In this document: positions 1 through 8,776 of the stretch, one piece after another | How positions within the stretch are numbered: the stretch's first letter is position 1 | How the letters are laid out: each line of letters begins with the position of its first letter | The notes under the pieces: model-generated | Database searches by the model: none | Told to the model about the DNA's origin: nothing | The model's input: only the letters and a program-made list of their open reading frames with translations | Position numbers and translations under genes: made by a program | DNA from: DAIDJD01 sp035485275 | GTDB lineage: Bacteria; Oederibacteriota; JAJYGY01; DAIDJD01 | Reading direction: 5' to 3' | NCBI GenBank assembly: GCA_035485275.1 | Contig: DATHOE010000045.1 | Location: 1-44,409, forward strand | Length of the DNA stretch: 44,409 nt

Positions 1-2
1 AG

Positions 3-342
3 ACCTCGACGCCCTCGGACACCTCCACCTTCAGCGCCACAGCCACGGACAGCCCGCAGAACACGTCCACGGACAGCCCCACCGACACGCCCAGCGACAC
101 CGACAGCCCCACCCGGACCGCGTCGCCCACGGACACGCCCAGCCTGACCGCGACCCTGAGCTCGAGCCCGAGCCGGACCGACACGCCCTCGGCGACCTAC
201 ACCGCCACGCGCACCGACAGCCCCACCGAGACGGAGAGCTCCACGCCGACCGACTCCCCGACGCGGACGGATTCCCCCACGCATACGCTGACCTTGACCG
301 AGACGCAGACCTTCACGGAGACGGCGACGCCGGTGCCGGAGC
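3..342 (+). repeat. Degenerate TDSPT-type coding repeat (stalk)
   Basis: A coding low-complexity array with irregular copies of acc-gac-agc-ccc and acg-gac-agc-ccc, giving Thr-Asp-Ser-Pro-Thr and close variants. Units are not of constant length, so this is a repeat tract within a protein and not a CRISPR or VNTR with fixed period. It probably forms an extended, possibly O-glycosylated stalk and extends left of the window. Confidence 0.8.
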
Positions 343-1262
343 CCTACCAGGTCGTGGTCAACATCTACAACAGCGCCGGCGAGCTGGTGCGCAGCCTCTA
401 CAACGGGACCTCCGAGGACTCCGCGGGCCAGGCCCAGGTGCTTGAGACCGCCAATCCTGGCGGCGGCATGCAGGTGGACATCACCGGCCTCAACGGCAAC
501 GCCGGCGCCAACCTGGTCTGGAACGCCAACAACAACGGCGGCCAGCCGGTCGCCAGCGGCATCTACACGGTGCAGATCACCTCCACGAACTCCTTCGGCC
601 AGACGCAGGCGCAGTCCAAGGCGGTCTCGGTGGTGGCGGTGGCGGGCCTGGCCACGCTGGAGATCTACAACAGCGCCGGGGAGCTGGTCGCCAACCTGAG
701 CGCGGCCCTCAACGGGCTCACCTCGGTGCCCACCGGCGTCAGCCTGGTCCTGCCCAACGGGCAGAACGGGGTGCTCAGTTCCAGCAATCCCGCCCAGAGC
801 GGCATGGGCATCAAGCTGACCTTCGCCGACGGCAGCACCGAGACGGTGCCTTGGAACGGGCTGAGCACCCAGGGCCAGCCCCTGCAGCCCGGGAACTACG
901 TCCTGACCCTGGCCCAATCCGGTCCCGGCTCGGGCACGGTCCTGAAGTCCCAGCCCTTCGTGATCCTCGAGGGCTCGGACAATTCCGCGGCCGAAATGGC
1001 GCAGAGCGCGCTGGTGGTGCCCAATCCCGTGGACGGAAGCTGGTTCACGGTCCAATACAAGCCCAGCGGCACTGACACGGCCGTGGCCAACCTGTACGAC
1101 CTGGCCGGGCAGCTGGTGGCGCAGGGCGCGCCCGAGGGCGCCGGGACCCTGCGTGTCTCAGGCAATTGGAGCGCCGGCGTCTACCTGCTTGATTTTGAGG
1201 TCCACGACGGAAGCACCGGGGTCCTGGCGCGGCGGGTTTTGAAGGTGGCCATTGTGCGTTGA
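3..1262 (+). CDS. Partial surface protein: Thr/Ser/Pro/Asp-rich stalk, Ig-like folds, T9SS-like C-terminus
   Basis: The reading frame is open from the first bases of the window, so the 5' end is missing; a TTG at 294 lies inside the repeat stalk and is not the start. The visible part begins with about 110 residues of low-complexity repeats of the type TDSPT, TDTPS and TRTDSP. Two similar beta-rich segments follow, each opening with IYNSAGELV (near 361 and 663) and shaped like FlgD-type Ig folds. The last 85 or so residues have the pattern PNPVDGSW..LYDLAGQLV..GVYLLDF, as in T9SS-type C-terminal sorting domains or FlgD Ig domains. I infer an exported, probably cell-surface adhesin or matrix protein; its N-terminal function is not visible. 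An intrinsic terminator follows directly. Whether this organism has a T9SS cannot be seen here. Confidence 0.85.
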   Translation, partial: TSTPSDTSTFSATATDSPQNTSTDSPTDTPSDTDSPTRTASPTDTPSLTATLSSSPSRTDTPSATYTATRTDSPTETESSTPTDSPTRTDSPTHTLTLTETQTFTETATPVPEPYQVVVNIYNSAGELVRSLYNGTSEDSAGQAQVLETANPGGGMQVDITGLNGNAGANLVWNANNNGGQPVASGIYTVQITSTNSFGQTQAQSKAVSVVAVAGLATLEIYNSAGELVANLSAALNGLTSVPTGVSLVLPNGQNGVLSSSNPAQSGMGIKLTFADGSTETVPWNGLSTQGQPLQPGNYVLTLAQSGPGSGTVLKSQPFVILEGSDNSAAEMAQSALVVPNPVDGSWFTVQYKPSGTDTAVANLYDLAGQLVAQGAPEGAGTLRVSGNWSAGVYLLDFEVHDGSTGVLARRVLKVAIVR

Positions 1263-1268
1263 GGGAGC

Positions 1269-1295
1269 CGGCCTCGCCGTCGAGGCCGATTTTTG
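1269..1295 (+). terminator. Intrinsic terminator after the stalk protein gene
   Basis: Eight-base perfect arms CGGCCTCG (1269-1276) and CGAGGCCG (1281-1288) with a 4-base loop, followed by ATTTTTG. It lies 7 bases after the TGA of the upstream gene, so the next gene needs its own promoter. Confidence 0.8.
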
Positions 1296-1426
1296 ACGTT
1301 TCGACAAGGTTTTTCGGGGACGGGGCAAGCTGGAAAGCGGGAGAAGACGGACAAATTTGCAGTGGTGGCCGGGCCCCTTCGTTGTTTAAACTGTTGGTCC
1401 TTCGGCTTTTCCACAGGGGTGCTTTG

Positions 1427-2770
1427 ATGCTGGGAATACTTCGGTCGCTTTTGTTCAGCGCCTCCATGTTGCACGCGGCGGCATCCCAGTTCGTGCTCAA
1501 ACCGGAATGGACAGGCCCTTGCCAGGCTTCCAGCGTGGTGGATGTGAACCTGGGCAACACGCCTTCCACCTTCATCCAGGCCTGTTTCTGCCAGATCGAG
1601 GGCAAGATGCCGGCCCAGACCCTGGTGACGGCCTGGACGGACAGGCTGGCCCAAAACCCGGATTGGCGCCGCGTGGATGTGGTCAGGACCCTGGCAAAGG
1701 AGCTGGGCCGCAGCGTCAAGCTGGCCTATTCCAACCCCTGGACCAACAACCCGGAACTGCCCCCCGCGGGCCCCAAGACCTCCAAGCGCGACATCGGCGC
1801 GGTGTTCATGTTCTTTTTCCACTGTCCCGGCGGCGTGAACTGCGGCATGGACTGGGCCAACAACCACGTCGAAGGCATGGACGCCCCCTCCCAGGCCGTG
1901 GCCTTCAACGGCCAGCCCGGCTTCTACCAGCCCTCCAACCCCGGCTTCTGGCTGCGCGAATTGCGCGACGCCCGCGCGGCAGGCCTGGACTTCTTCCTCC
2001 TCAATTGCTACGGGCCGGACCTGGCCGAGGGCGGCCTGCAGGCGCTGGCCCAGGCCTACGCCGCCGAGCCCAGCCCGGTGAAGATCGCCCTCATGGACGA
2101 CACCTGGGCCTGGGGCGAGCATTGGTTCGGCCCGGCCTGGATGGTGGCGCCCAATTTCAGCGATCCGGCGCGCGCCGCGGCCAAGCTGTATGAGGCCAAG
2201 TGGAAGCCCTTCTTCAGCCTGGTTCCACGCGCGGACTGGTACCTGGTCAATGGCCGGCCCCTCATCTACTTCTACAATTCCGGCAAGCTGGTGCCGGTCA
2301 ACGTCAGCGCGGAGACCGTGCGGCGCATGAAGGCCCGTTTCGAGAGGGACTTCGGCGTGGAGCCCTTCGTGGCCGTGGACCGGGCCTACTTCGCCGACCC
2401 GGACATGGACCAGGTGGCGGACGCGAAGTTCATCTGGGATCCTTTGACCTGGGGCGACACGCCCGACAAGATCAGCTGGTCGCGCATGCGCGGCCTGACC
2501 CTGTGCCACGCCATCACGCGCTGGGATTCCGTCGGCCGCGACAAGCCCGGCATGATCTCGGGGCCCGGCGACCGCATCATGAAGGGGCCGGCCATGCTCG
2601 AATCGGTGCTGGCCGCGACCGGCGGGGCGCAGGTCCTTACCCTGGGGACCTGGAACGACCTGGGTGAGGGCACCGGCCTGAACCGCGCCTACGACTATTG
2701 GTACAACGGCCAGTGGCTGGCCCCGGACACCTTCATCAACATCATCCGCGACAGCCGCAACGCCCAGTGA
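1427..2770 (+). CDS. Exported DUF5010/GH-like protein
   Basis: 447 residues from the ATG at 1427. I chose this start because it gives a signal peptide (MLGILRSLLFSASMLHAAAS) behind an AGGGGTG ribosome site; the frame is open further upstream but codes nothing signal-like. The body has alternating hydrophobic strands and helices as in a TIM barrel, with motifs ALMDDTWAWGEHW, KWKPFFSLVPRADW, GRPLIYFYN and LTLGTWNDLGEGTG. This pattern resembles DUF5010 and GH99-like (endo-mannosidase type) proteins, so a glycan-acting role in the periplasm or at the surface is inferred. I cannot point to catalytic residues with certainty, though several Asp/Glu lie at predicted strand ends. It is the first gene of a run of seven exported proteins and lies 163 bases before the next. 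Fold assignment is moderate and substrate unknown. Confidence 0.8.
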   Translation: MLGILRSLLFSASMLHAAASQFVLKPEWTGPCQASSVVDVNLGNTPSTFIQACFCQIEGKMPAQTLVTAWTDRLAQNPDWRRVDVVRTLAKELGRSVKLAYSNPWTNNPELPPAGPKTSKRDIGAVFMFFFHCPGGVNCGMDWANNHVEGMDAPSQAVAFNGQPGFYQPSNPGFWLRELRDARAAGLDFFLLNCYGPDLAEGGLQALAQAYAAEPSPVKIALMDDTWAWGEHWFGPAWMVAPNFSDPARAAAKLYEAKWKPFFSLVPRADWYLVNGRPLIYFYNSGKLVPVNVSAETVRRMKARFERDFGVEPFVAVDRAYFADPDMDQVADAKFIWDPLTWGDTPDKISWSRMRGLTLCHAITRWDSVGRDKPGMISGPGDRIMKGPAMLESVLAATGGAQVLTLGTWNDLGEGTGLNRAYDYWYNGQWLAPDTFINIIRDSRNAQ

Positions 2771-2933
2771 AGAGGGGCCAGGACTAGGCTTGCTCTATCT
2801 GGATCGATGGGGCAAAATCAGCGGCATTTAGCTTGGAAAACAGGAGGCCGTCCAAGGGTCCCCTGTTTAAGGTATGCTCTTGGCCTCAGCCAGCGCCGGC
2901 CATCCGTCCTTTCAGCCAGCCAACAAAGGGTTC

Positions 2934-4094
2934 ATGCGCTTTCGTCGTTTTTTTCCCGTTTTTTTCGCCCTTTTAGCGTTTTGCCCGAAGCCCGGAAGGG
3001 CTGACCAGGGCCTTGCCCAGGCCCTGTCCCGGGCCGCCCAGGCCAATGACGATTCCGGACGCCCCTACCTCGCCCTCTACGACCTCGACAAAGCCCTGGG
3101 CGTGTCGCCCGAGGATCCCGAGCTGTGGCGCGCCTCCGCCAGGCTCATGTTCAGCACCGGGCATCCGGCCCTGGCGCGGGAACGCTGGCTGCGCGTCATC
3201 GAGCTCCTGCCCGGCGACAGGGAAGCCGCGGCGGCGCTCCAGGACCTGAGCGGACCTCCGGCCATGCCGGTGTCCGTGCCCAAGGTGACGCCCGCCCCCG
3301 GCCTGGGCCTGGGCCTGTGGATGAGCGGCGGCAGCCGCGCCCAAGTCGATACCGTCAACGTCTACAACAGCAAGGCGCCCGAAGGCCAGCATGTGCGCTA
3401 CCTCTTCGTCCTGTCCGGCAAGTGGATCCTGGACGGCCCCAACTCGCGCTGGGACCTCGACCTGGACCAGGCCCTGATGGCGGCCGACGAGCTGGGCGGC
3501 GACTCCAGCGTCTATGTGTGGATCAACGGCGACACCCAGGGGGCCGAGAACGTCGATCCCGTGACCTGGGAACGCCTGGCCGGGGAGCTCGTGGACCAGG
3601 TGCAGGTGAAGCACCATCTGGGAGGGGTCTTCCTGAACCCCCGCTGCTGCGGCGCGGCCCTCTATCCCCTGGAGGACGCCCTGCGCCGTCGCCTGACCGT
3701 GCCCCTGGCCGTCGAAACCGGGGCCGCCGACGCGGCCGACTTCGATTACGCCGATTTCCTGGTCCTGCGGCCGCTGCCGCCCAAAGGCGACGCCGCCTCC
3801 TACGCCGGCCGTGTGCGCGACCTGACGGCCGGCTTCCTGGGCACGGCCCAAGCCGTGGGCGGCAAGGCCATGATCGGCCTCAGCGGGCTGGGCGGCCCGC
3901 CGGTGACGGACGCGGAGAACCCTTCGCAGTGGTATACCCAGGGCCGCCAGGCCGTGGCCGCCGCCCTGCCCAAGAATTACGATTCCTTCCTGGGCGTGGC
4001 CGTGTGGGGCCTGGTGGCGGACGACGAAGGCGGCGTGTTCGAGCTGGCGCCGGACGTGTGGACCCAGATGCAGCTGCCCGTGGAGCGCCGATGA
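2934..4094 (+). CDS. Exported TPR plus barrel-like protein
   Basis: 386 residues from the ATG at 2934, which follows AAAGGG and gives a signal peptide ending near GRADQ; an upstream in-frame ATG at 2874 would bury the signal. Residues of about 25-105 look like two or three TPR-type helical hairpins (LALYDLDKALGVSPEDPELW, RERWLRVIELLPGD). The remainder has strand-helix alternation with WILDGPNSRWDL, VYVWINGD, GGVFLNPRCC, MIGLSGLGG and VAVWGLVADD, which suggests a TIM-barrel or glycosyl-hydrolase-like fold without a family I can name. The stop overlaps the next start (ATGA), so translation is coupled to the first beta-barrel gene. A periplasmic TPR plus barrel-like protein next to an outer-membrane barrel recalls the layout of polysaccharide export and modification systems, but no sequence similarity to PgaA or PgaB was recognised. 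Confidence 0.8.
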   Translation: MRFRRFFPVFFALLAFCPKPGRADQGLAQALSRAAQANDDSGRPYLALYDLDKALGVSPEDPELWRASARLMFSTGHPALARERWLRVIELLPGDREAAAALQDLSGPPAMPVSVPKVTPAPGLGLGLWMSGGSRAQVDTVNVYNSKAPEGQHVRYLFVLSGKWILDGPNSRWDLDLDQALMAADELGGDSSVYVWINGDTQGAENVDPVTWERLAGELVDQVQVKHHLGGVFLNPRCCGAALYPLEDALRRRLTVPLAVETGAADAADFDYADFLVLRPLPPKGDAASYAGRVRDLTAGFLGTAQAVGGKAMIGLSGLGGPPVTDAENPSQWYTQGRQAVAAALPKNYDSFLGVAVWGLVADDEGGVFELAPDVWTQMQLPVERR

Positions 4095-6511
4095 CCCGCG
4101 CCTGGCTCCTGATCCTCTGCCTGTTCGGCGCGGGCGCGGCGCGCGCCGACGCGCCGCCCGCGGACGAAAACGCGGCCTGGCGCACGGTCACGCTTTTCGA
4201 CTGGCTCTACAGCGGCGAACCCGCCTACCAGACCCTGAAGCAGGCCGCCACGGCCGCCGGCGACCAGGGCTGGGTGGCCCAGCGCCTGGACCAGAACCAG
4301 AAGGTTCCCCAGGCCTCGGCCCGCGAGCTGGCCCAGAAGCTGGAGGACAACCAGACCCTGGATCCCGCCCTGGTCTCCCAGCTCAAGACGCTCTTCGCCG
4401 ACGAGACCCAGCAGATGGGGCAGAGCGCGCAGGACGCCGTGGCCAAGCAGGCGGACCAGCTCGACGCCAACCTGGCCAAGGACTCGGCCAAGCTCGACGC
4501 GCTGGAGGCCTCCGAGGCCGTGAACACCTACGGCAAGGGAAGCTCGACCGGGGTGACCCTCAACCTCTACACCGGCTACCGCGTGGACGATCCCTCCGCC
4601 AGCTATCTCCACGGCCAGGAGTACACCTACGGCATGGGCGGCATGCAGACGGCCATGATCGGCAGCATCGGCAAGGTGAACTACAACTTCACCTTGGGCA
4701 TGGAATATTATTACAACAACCTGAACCAGGGCAGCCCCGGCGGCGCTCCCGGCCTATCCGAGACCCTGGCCGTCGATCCCCGTACCTACAACGGAAACGT
4801 GGACGCGGGTTTGACCCTGCAGTTCCCCTTGGGCAACGAGGGCGGCCTGGATGTGTCCATCGGCGCCGTCCAGAACGTGGAGCTCTCCCCCCTGCTTTTC
4901 GCCAGCATCGAGCCCGTCAACCGCGACGCATTTTTTGTGGATGTGACCGCGCCCTACCGGGCCCCCAAAGTCATCAAAACCATGGAAATGAATTATCCGG
5001 CCGAGACCTACAACTTCAGGGGCCTGTACGTGGTGAAGGGCGGTTCCGTCTGGTATTGGCCCTTCGACAATACCCAGTTCATCTATACCCCCAATGACCA
5101 GACCTATTACGCGACCTGGGACGCCAAGCTGGAGACCTGGTCCCTGCGCGTGGACGAAGATTTGCGCGCCCGGGACGACTGGTTCGACGGAGGCAACTAC
5201 TACGGCATGGTGGAAGGCTCGGGCAACGACGAGGAGCAGCTGCTTGCGGACGGGACGACCGGGGGGCTGTCCACGGCGCAATCCACGCAGTCCTTCGGCC
5301 TGGGAAGCCAGTTGCGCTTCAGCAGCGGAGCCATCGTCCATCTCGACGCGGCGGCCAGTTCCTACCATTGGGATTGGCCCAACACCGCCTGCAACTGTTC
5401 CCAGGACTACAGCGGCACCGCGGCCATCGCCACCGTGGTGCAGCCGGTCGGTCCCTTCAATTTCGCGCTCCAGGCCGGGCAGGCCAGCCCCGATTTCTTG
5501 AGCTCGCCCAGGGTCGAAAACCGCATCCAGATCGGAGCGACCCAGGATTCCATCGCCCAGCCTTACAGCGTCAACGGGGTGGACCTGGCCTCGATCGGCG
5601 AAAACAACCCCGCCAAGCCGCAGCAGCTCAGCTGGCTGAGCATGATGAACGAGCCGGACGTTCTGACCAACAACACCAACCAGCTGGTCCTGAGGGGCGA
5701 GTGGCACGGCTCCTGGATTTCCGCGGGCGCCTACGACGGCGCCCAGATGCAGATCAACCCCACCGACGCCTATGTCTGGACCACCCCCTACATCGAGGGC
5801 AACGAGAACGACGGCTACGGATGGTTCAGGATCTTCGGCAACACCTTCGCCAACGGGCCCTCGGTCCTGCCCTTCGCCTCGCCCGGCGGCCAGGCCACGG
5901 GCACCGCGGACCTCATCAACTTCAACCGTCCCACGGACGGGCACGCCAACACCCCCACGCTGGCGAACATGCCCGTGCATTGGCAGCAGATGGCCCAGTA
6001 CGGGAACTATGAGACCGAGTTCATCACCCTGCTGAGCCAGAAGGGCGTGGGGGACAGCAATGTCCTGGCCGACAGCGCCAAGAGCCTGAACTACGCCGGC
6101 GCAAACCTGCTCTTCGATTTCGGGGCCCTGCTGAACCTGGACCTGCCCCTGCAGCTCACGGTCATCGGCGAGGACCGCGACATGAACACGTCCCTGGGCC
6201 TTCCCGGCGGCGGCGGGGACGACCTTTTCAACCAGCAATTCGAGGTCGCGGACCTGAATTGGGGCGTCAGCCAGACGGTCACCCTGCTGGGCACGGCCGG
6301 CTGCGAGAACTGGAAGTCCGTGCAGAGCTATTATCCCGTGAACATGCAGATCACGGAATTCGGCGCGGGCGCCGACCTCAACGAGGATCCCCTCGTCACC
6401 GGCCTGGTCTTCAACTTCCGCGCCTCGGTGATGACCTTCGAGGACCTGAACATCGGTTCGCGCGACCTTTCGTTGATCACTTTGAGCCTGGGCAGCACCT
6501 TAAGCTATTGA
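4091..6511 (+). CDS. Large outer-membrane beta-barrel with N-terminal helical segment (1 of 2)
   Basis: 806 residues. A signal peptide (cleavage near AARAD) is followed by roughly 120 helical, Gln/Asp/Lys-rich residues including LDQNQKVPQ and DQLDANLAKDSAKLDALEAS, probably a coiled coil. From about residue 150 to the end the chain is beta-rich, with many Tyr, Trp, Gly and Asn in alternating patterns such as VTLNLYTGYRV and VNYNFTLGMEYYYNN. The last strand ends TLSLGSTLSY; a terminal aromatic residue is typical of proteins inserted by the Bam machinery. No TonB box or plug domain was seen. I infer a porin or export channel of unknown specificity. The start overlaps the upstream stop by 4 bases and the next barrel gene begins 7 bases after its stop, so the two barrels are probably made together. 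Confidence 0.85.
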   Translation: MTRAWLLILCLFGAGAARADAPPADENAAWRTVTLFDWLYSGEPAYQTLKQAATAAGDQGWVAQRLDQNQKVPQASARELAQKLEDNQTLDPALVSQLKTLFADETQQMGQSAQDAVAKQADQLDANLAKDSAKLDALEASEAVNTYGKGSSTGVTLNLYTGYRVDDPSASYLHGQEYTYGMGGMQTAMIGSIGKVNYNFTLGMEYYYNNLNQGSPGGAPGLSETLAVDPRTYNGNVDAGLTLQFPLGNEGGLDVSIGAVQNVELSPLLFASIEPVNRDAFFVDVTAPYRAPKVIKTMEMNYPAETYNFRGLYVVKGGSVWYWPFDNTQFIYTPNDQTYYATWDAKLETWSLRVDEDLRARDDWFDGGNYYGMVEGSGNDEEQLLADGTTGGLSTAQSTQSFGLGSQLRFSSGAIVHLDAAASSYHWDWPNTACNCSQDYSGTAAIATVVQPVGPFNFALQAGQASPDFLSSPRVENRIQIGATQDSIAQPYSVNGVDLASIGENNPAKPQQLSWLSMMNEPDVLTNNTNQLVLRGEWHGSWISAGAYDGAQMQINPTDAYVWTTPYIEGNENDGYGWFRIFGNTFANGPSVLPFASPGGQATGTADLINFNRPTDGHANTPTLANMPVHWQQMAQYGNYETEFITLLSQKGVGDSNVLADSAKSLNYAGANLLFDFGALLNLDLPLQLTVIGEDRDMNTSLGLPGGGGDDLFNQQFEVADLNWGVSQTVTLLGTAGCENWKSVQSYYPVNMQITEFGAGADLNEDPLVTGLVFNFRASVMTFEDLNIGSRDLSLITLSLGSTLSY

Positions 6512-6518
6512 GGGAACC

Positions 6519-8774
6519 ATGCGCGTAGTCTTTGCGCTCCTACTTTTGATCTCGCCGGGCTTGCTTCCGGCGGACGGCCCGGATCCCAGCCTGCCCGCGG
6601 GGGACCAGCGCGCGATCAGGGAATTGCAGGCCAAAGAGTACGGCGCCCCGACCCTTGCCGACGACGCTCCCGCGGGCGAGGGCCTGCTGGCCTTGGCCGC
6701 GCTCGGTTCCTCCGCAAGCCAGCCCGGTGACCAATCCCTGCAGGCGGACGACTACGCCGCACTGCTGGCCCTGTTGCAGCGCTACCGCGACGACCTCCTG
6801 AAGATGGGCATGGACAGCTCCGAATTGCAGGCCCAATTGAGCATCCTCCAGGCCCGCACCAATGAACTGGAGGCCAGGCTCGACGCCCTGCAGCCCCGCG
6901 ACGGCTTGAAACTCTACGGCCGCTTCTATTCCCTGTACGACGATTTGGAGGTTCTGGGGCCGGGCTACATCCCCCAAACCTCCGCGGTGACGAGCATCAC
7001 TCCCGGTTCCTACGGGAAATCGGTCCCGAACCAGGGCGTGCGGACCATGATCGGGCAGGCCCATGCCCAGCTCCAGATGGAGGGCACCCGCGGCCCGGTC
7101 ACGGGTTACGCCCAGATGGACCTGCTCATGCCCTGGGGGGACAACGTCGGCCAGGTGGGCCTCAGGAAAGTCGACGTTGAAATGCGCCTGCCCATCGCGG
7201 TGGAGGCAGGGGACCTGGACGCCTCCTTGACGCCCCTGACACTGTGGCGCAGCGACAGCTACCAGCCCTTTGAACCTTCGCTGTTCAGCGAACGCTACCA
7301 GCGCATGGAAGACGACCTCCTGCTCAAGCCCAATGACTGGCCGATCACCGGCGTGCGCCTGTCCACGCAGGCCCTGCTGTTCAATTCAGTGACCCTGCGC
7401 ATCCAATACCTGGCGGGCACGGTGGGCAACGCCGCGGCGGCGAGCCTGATCAATTACTCCCAGGAGTACGTCTACCTGGAGTCGCCCAGCGCCGGAGGCT
7501 ACGGACTGCTGGAACGCTACAACACCTATCTGCAGGGCTGGCAGATTTCGGCGCCCATGCTGGAAAACCGCCTGTCCCTGGGTTACGAAGGCCTGGTGTT
7601 TTTCGACGTCTCCTCCACCGGCCCGACGACCGCGGGCCAGGGCTTTGAGGCGATGAACGAGTCGGTCCAGAGCTTGAGCGCATCCTACAAGTCGGACCAC
7701 ATCCTCTTCGACGCGGAAGCCGCGGTCAGCTCCTACCAGGAGCCCTGGCAGTCGACCAGCCCTGAGTCCGCGGAGGGCCCGCTCACCGGCACCGCACTGA
7801 CCGCGGACGGCACCTGGAAGGGGGACAAGGGCTACGTCAAGGTCTTCGGCCGCTTTGTGAGCTCCGGTTTCCACGCCTCGGGCGCCCAGGGCCGCACCGT
7901 GGATTACGCCTACCAGTTCCTGGGGCCCTTTTTGACGGAGAACAGCCAGATCGGCGCGAGCGGGACCGAAGGCCTTGAAGGAACCGCGGGCGGGGGCTTC
8001 GGTTCGGCGGATATAGCCCTGTCGAACGCGTCACGTTTGAACGACCAGCTGATCCCGCCCGGCGTCTTCACCTCGGCCAACCCCACCCAGCCCGGGGGCG
8101 TCTGGCAGAACCTGCTGGCCTACGGCCCCGGCGAGGAGATCGACCCCTACGGACCGGCCACGCCCAACCGGGCCGGCGGCGGCCTCGAGGCCACCTACAG
8201 CTTCTTCAACGGTGGCCTGGCGCCCCTGGCCAGCGCCGAGTCTTTCGAGGAGCTCGATCCCGTGACCGCGTCGATGGGCAACATCATCGATCCCAGCCTG
8301 GGCAGCTTCGACGTCTTCTCCATGACCCGTTACCGCGGCGGCCTGATGCTGGACCTGGCGCCGATGATGAATTTCCCGCTGCGCGTGGGCGGCGGCGTGA
8401 CCATGACCGATTCCCAGAACGGCCAGCAGACCAACGGCATCACCGACAGCATGACGACACAGACCACGGACTTCAGCGTGCAATGGAACGCCGGCCACCC
8501 CATGGGCGTCCAGGCCGGGTACCGGCAGATGACGGCCCAGGGGCAGGACGAGACCTTCGTGTTCGGGTCCAGCGGGGAGACCTGGGAGACCATGGGCGTC
8601 GGCGTCTGGTGGCGCCCCACGCCGATGCTTTCCGTGGACGTGACCACCACCATGGGGACCACCACCATCCCCGGCCATCCCGCCGCGGTGAAATCCAGCG
8701 TGTCGGCCGACAACCCCGAATCAGGCAACCTGCAATGGGCTGAGAACCTGGTTCGCGCCACTTTGGAGTTCTGA
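6519..8774 (+). CDS. Large outer-membrane beta-barrel with N-terminal coiled coil (2 of 2)
   Basis: 751 residues from the ATG at 6519 behind GAGGGA. The signal peptide (MRVVFALLLLISPGLLPADG) is followed by a helical region to about residue 130. That region includes a heptad-like coiled coil (SELQAQLSILQARTNELEARL), which could trimerise or reach through the periplasm. From DGLKLYGRFYSLYDDL onward the protein is beta-rich with the amphipathic pattern of an outer-membrane barrel, and it ends VRATLEF with a terminal Phe, the usual Bam recognition signature. It shares the helical-plus-barrel plan with the upstream gene but the sequences are not obviously duplicates. Function unknown; a porin, export channel or surface anchor are all possible. 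Confidence 0.85.
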   Translation: MRVVFALLLLISPGLLPADGPDPSLPAGDQRAIRELQAKEYGAPTLADDAPAGEGLLALAALGSSASQPGDQSLQADDYAALLALLQRYRDDLLKMGMDSSELQAQLSILQARTNELEARLDALQPRDGLKLYGRFYSLYDDLEVLGPGYIPQTSAVTSITPGSYGKSVPNQGVRTMIGQAHAQLQMEGTRGPVTGYAQMDLLMPWGDNVGQVGLRKVDVEMRLPIAVEAGDLDASLTPLTLWRSDSYQPFEPSLFSERYQRMEDDLLLKPNDWPITGVRLSTQALLFNSVTLRIQYLAGTVGNAAAASLINYSQEYVYLESPSAGGYGLLERYNTYLQGWQISAPMLENRLSLGYEGLVFFDVSSTGPTTAGQGFEAMNESVQSLSASYKSDHILFDAEAAVSSYQEPWQSTSPESAEGPLTGTALTADGTWKGDKGYVKVFGRFVSSGFHASGAQGRTVDYAYQFLGPFLTENSQIGASGTEGLEGTAGGGFGSADIALSNASRLNDQLIPPGVFTSANPTQPGGVWQNLLAYGPGEEIDPYGPATPNRAGGGLEATYSFFNGGLAPLASAESFEELDPVTASMGNIIDPSLGSFDVFSMTRYRGGLMLDLAPMMNFPLRVGGGVTMTDSQNGQQTNGITDSMTTQTTDFSVQWNAGHPMGVQAGYRQMTAQGQDETFVFGSSGETWETMGVGVWWRPTPMLSVDVTTTMGTTTIPGHPAAVKSSVSADNPESGNLQWAENLVRATLEF

Positions 8775-8776
8775 CC

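Noticed and set aside
3..342. Repetitive DNA that could suggest a CRISPR array
   Set aside because: Units are irregular, in frame and translate to a continuous Thr/Ser/Pro/Asp-rich chain, with no spacers.
2838..2868. Inverted repeat AAACAGG / CCTGTTT before the TPR plus barrel-like gene
   Set aside because: Arms of 7 bases with a 17-base loop, no T-run and no clear promoter context; too weak to call an operator or terminator.
3125..4090. An open frame upstream of and continuous with the first barrel gene
   Set aside because: It is an out-of-frame shadow of the TPR plus barrel-like gene; the ATG at 4091 gives a clean signal peptide and ATGA coupling.
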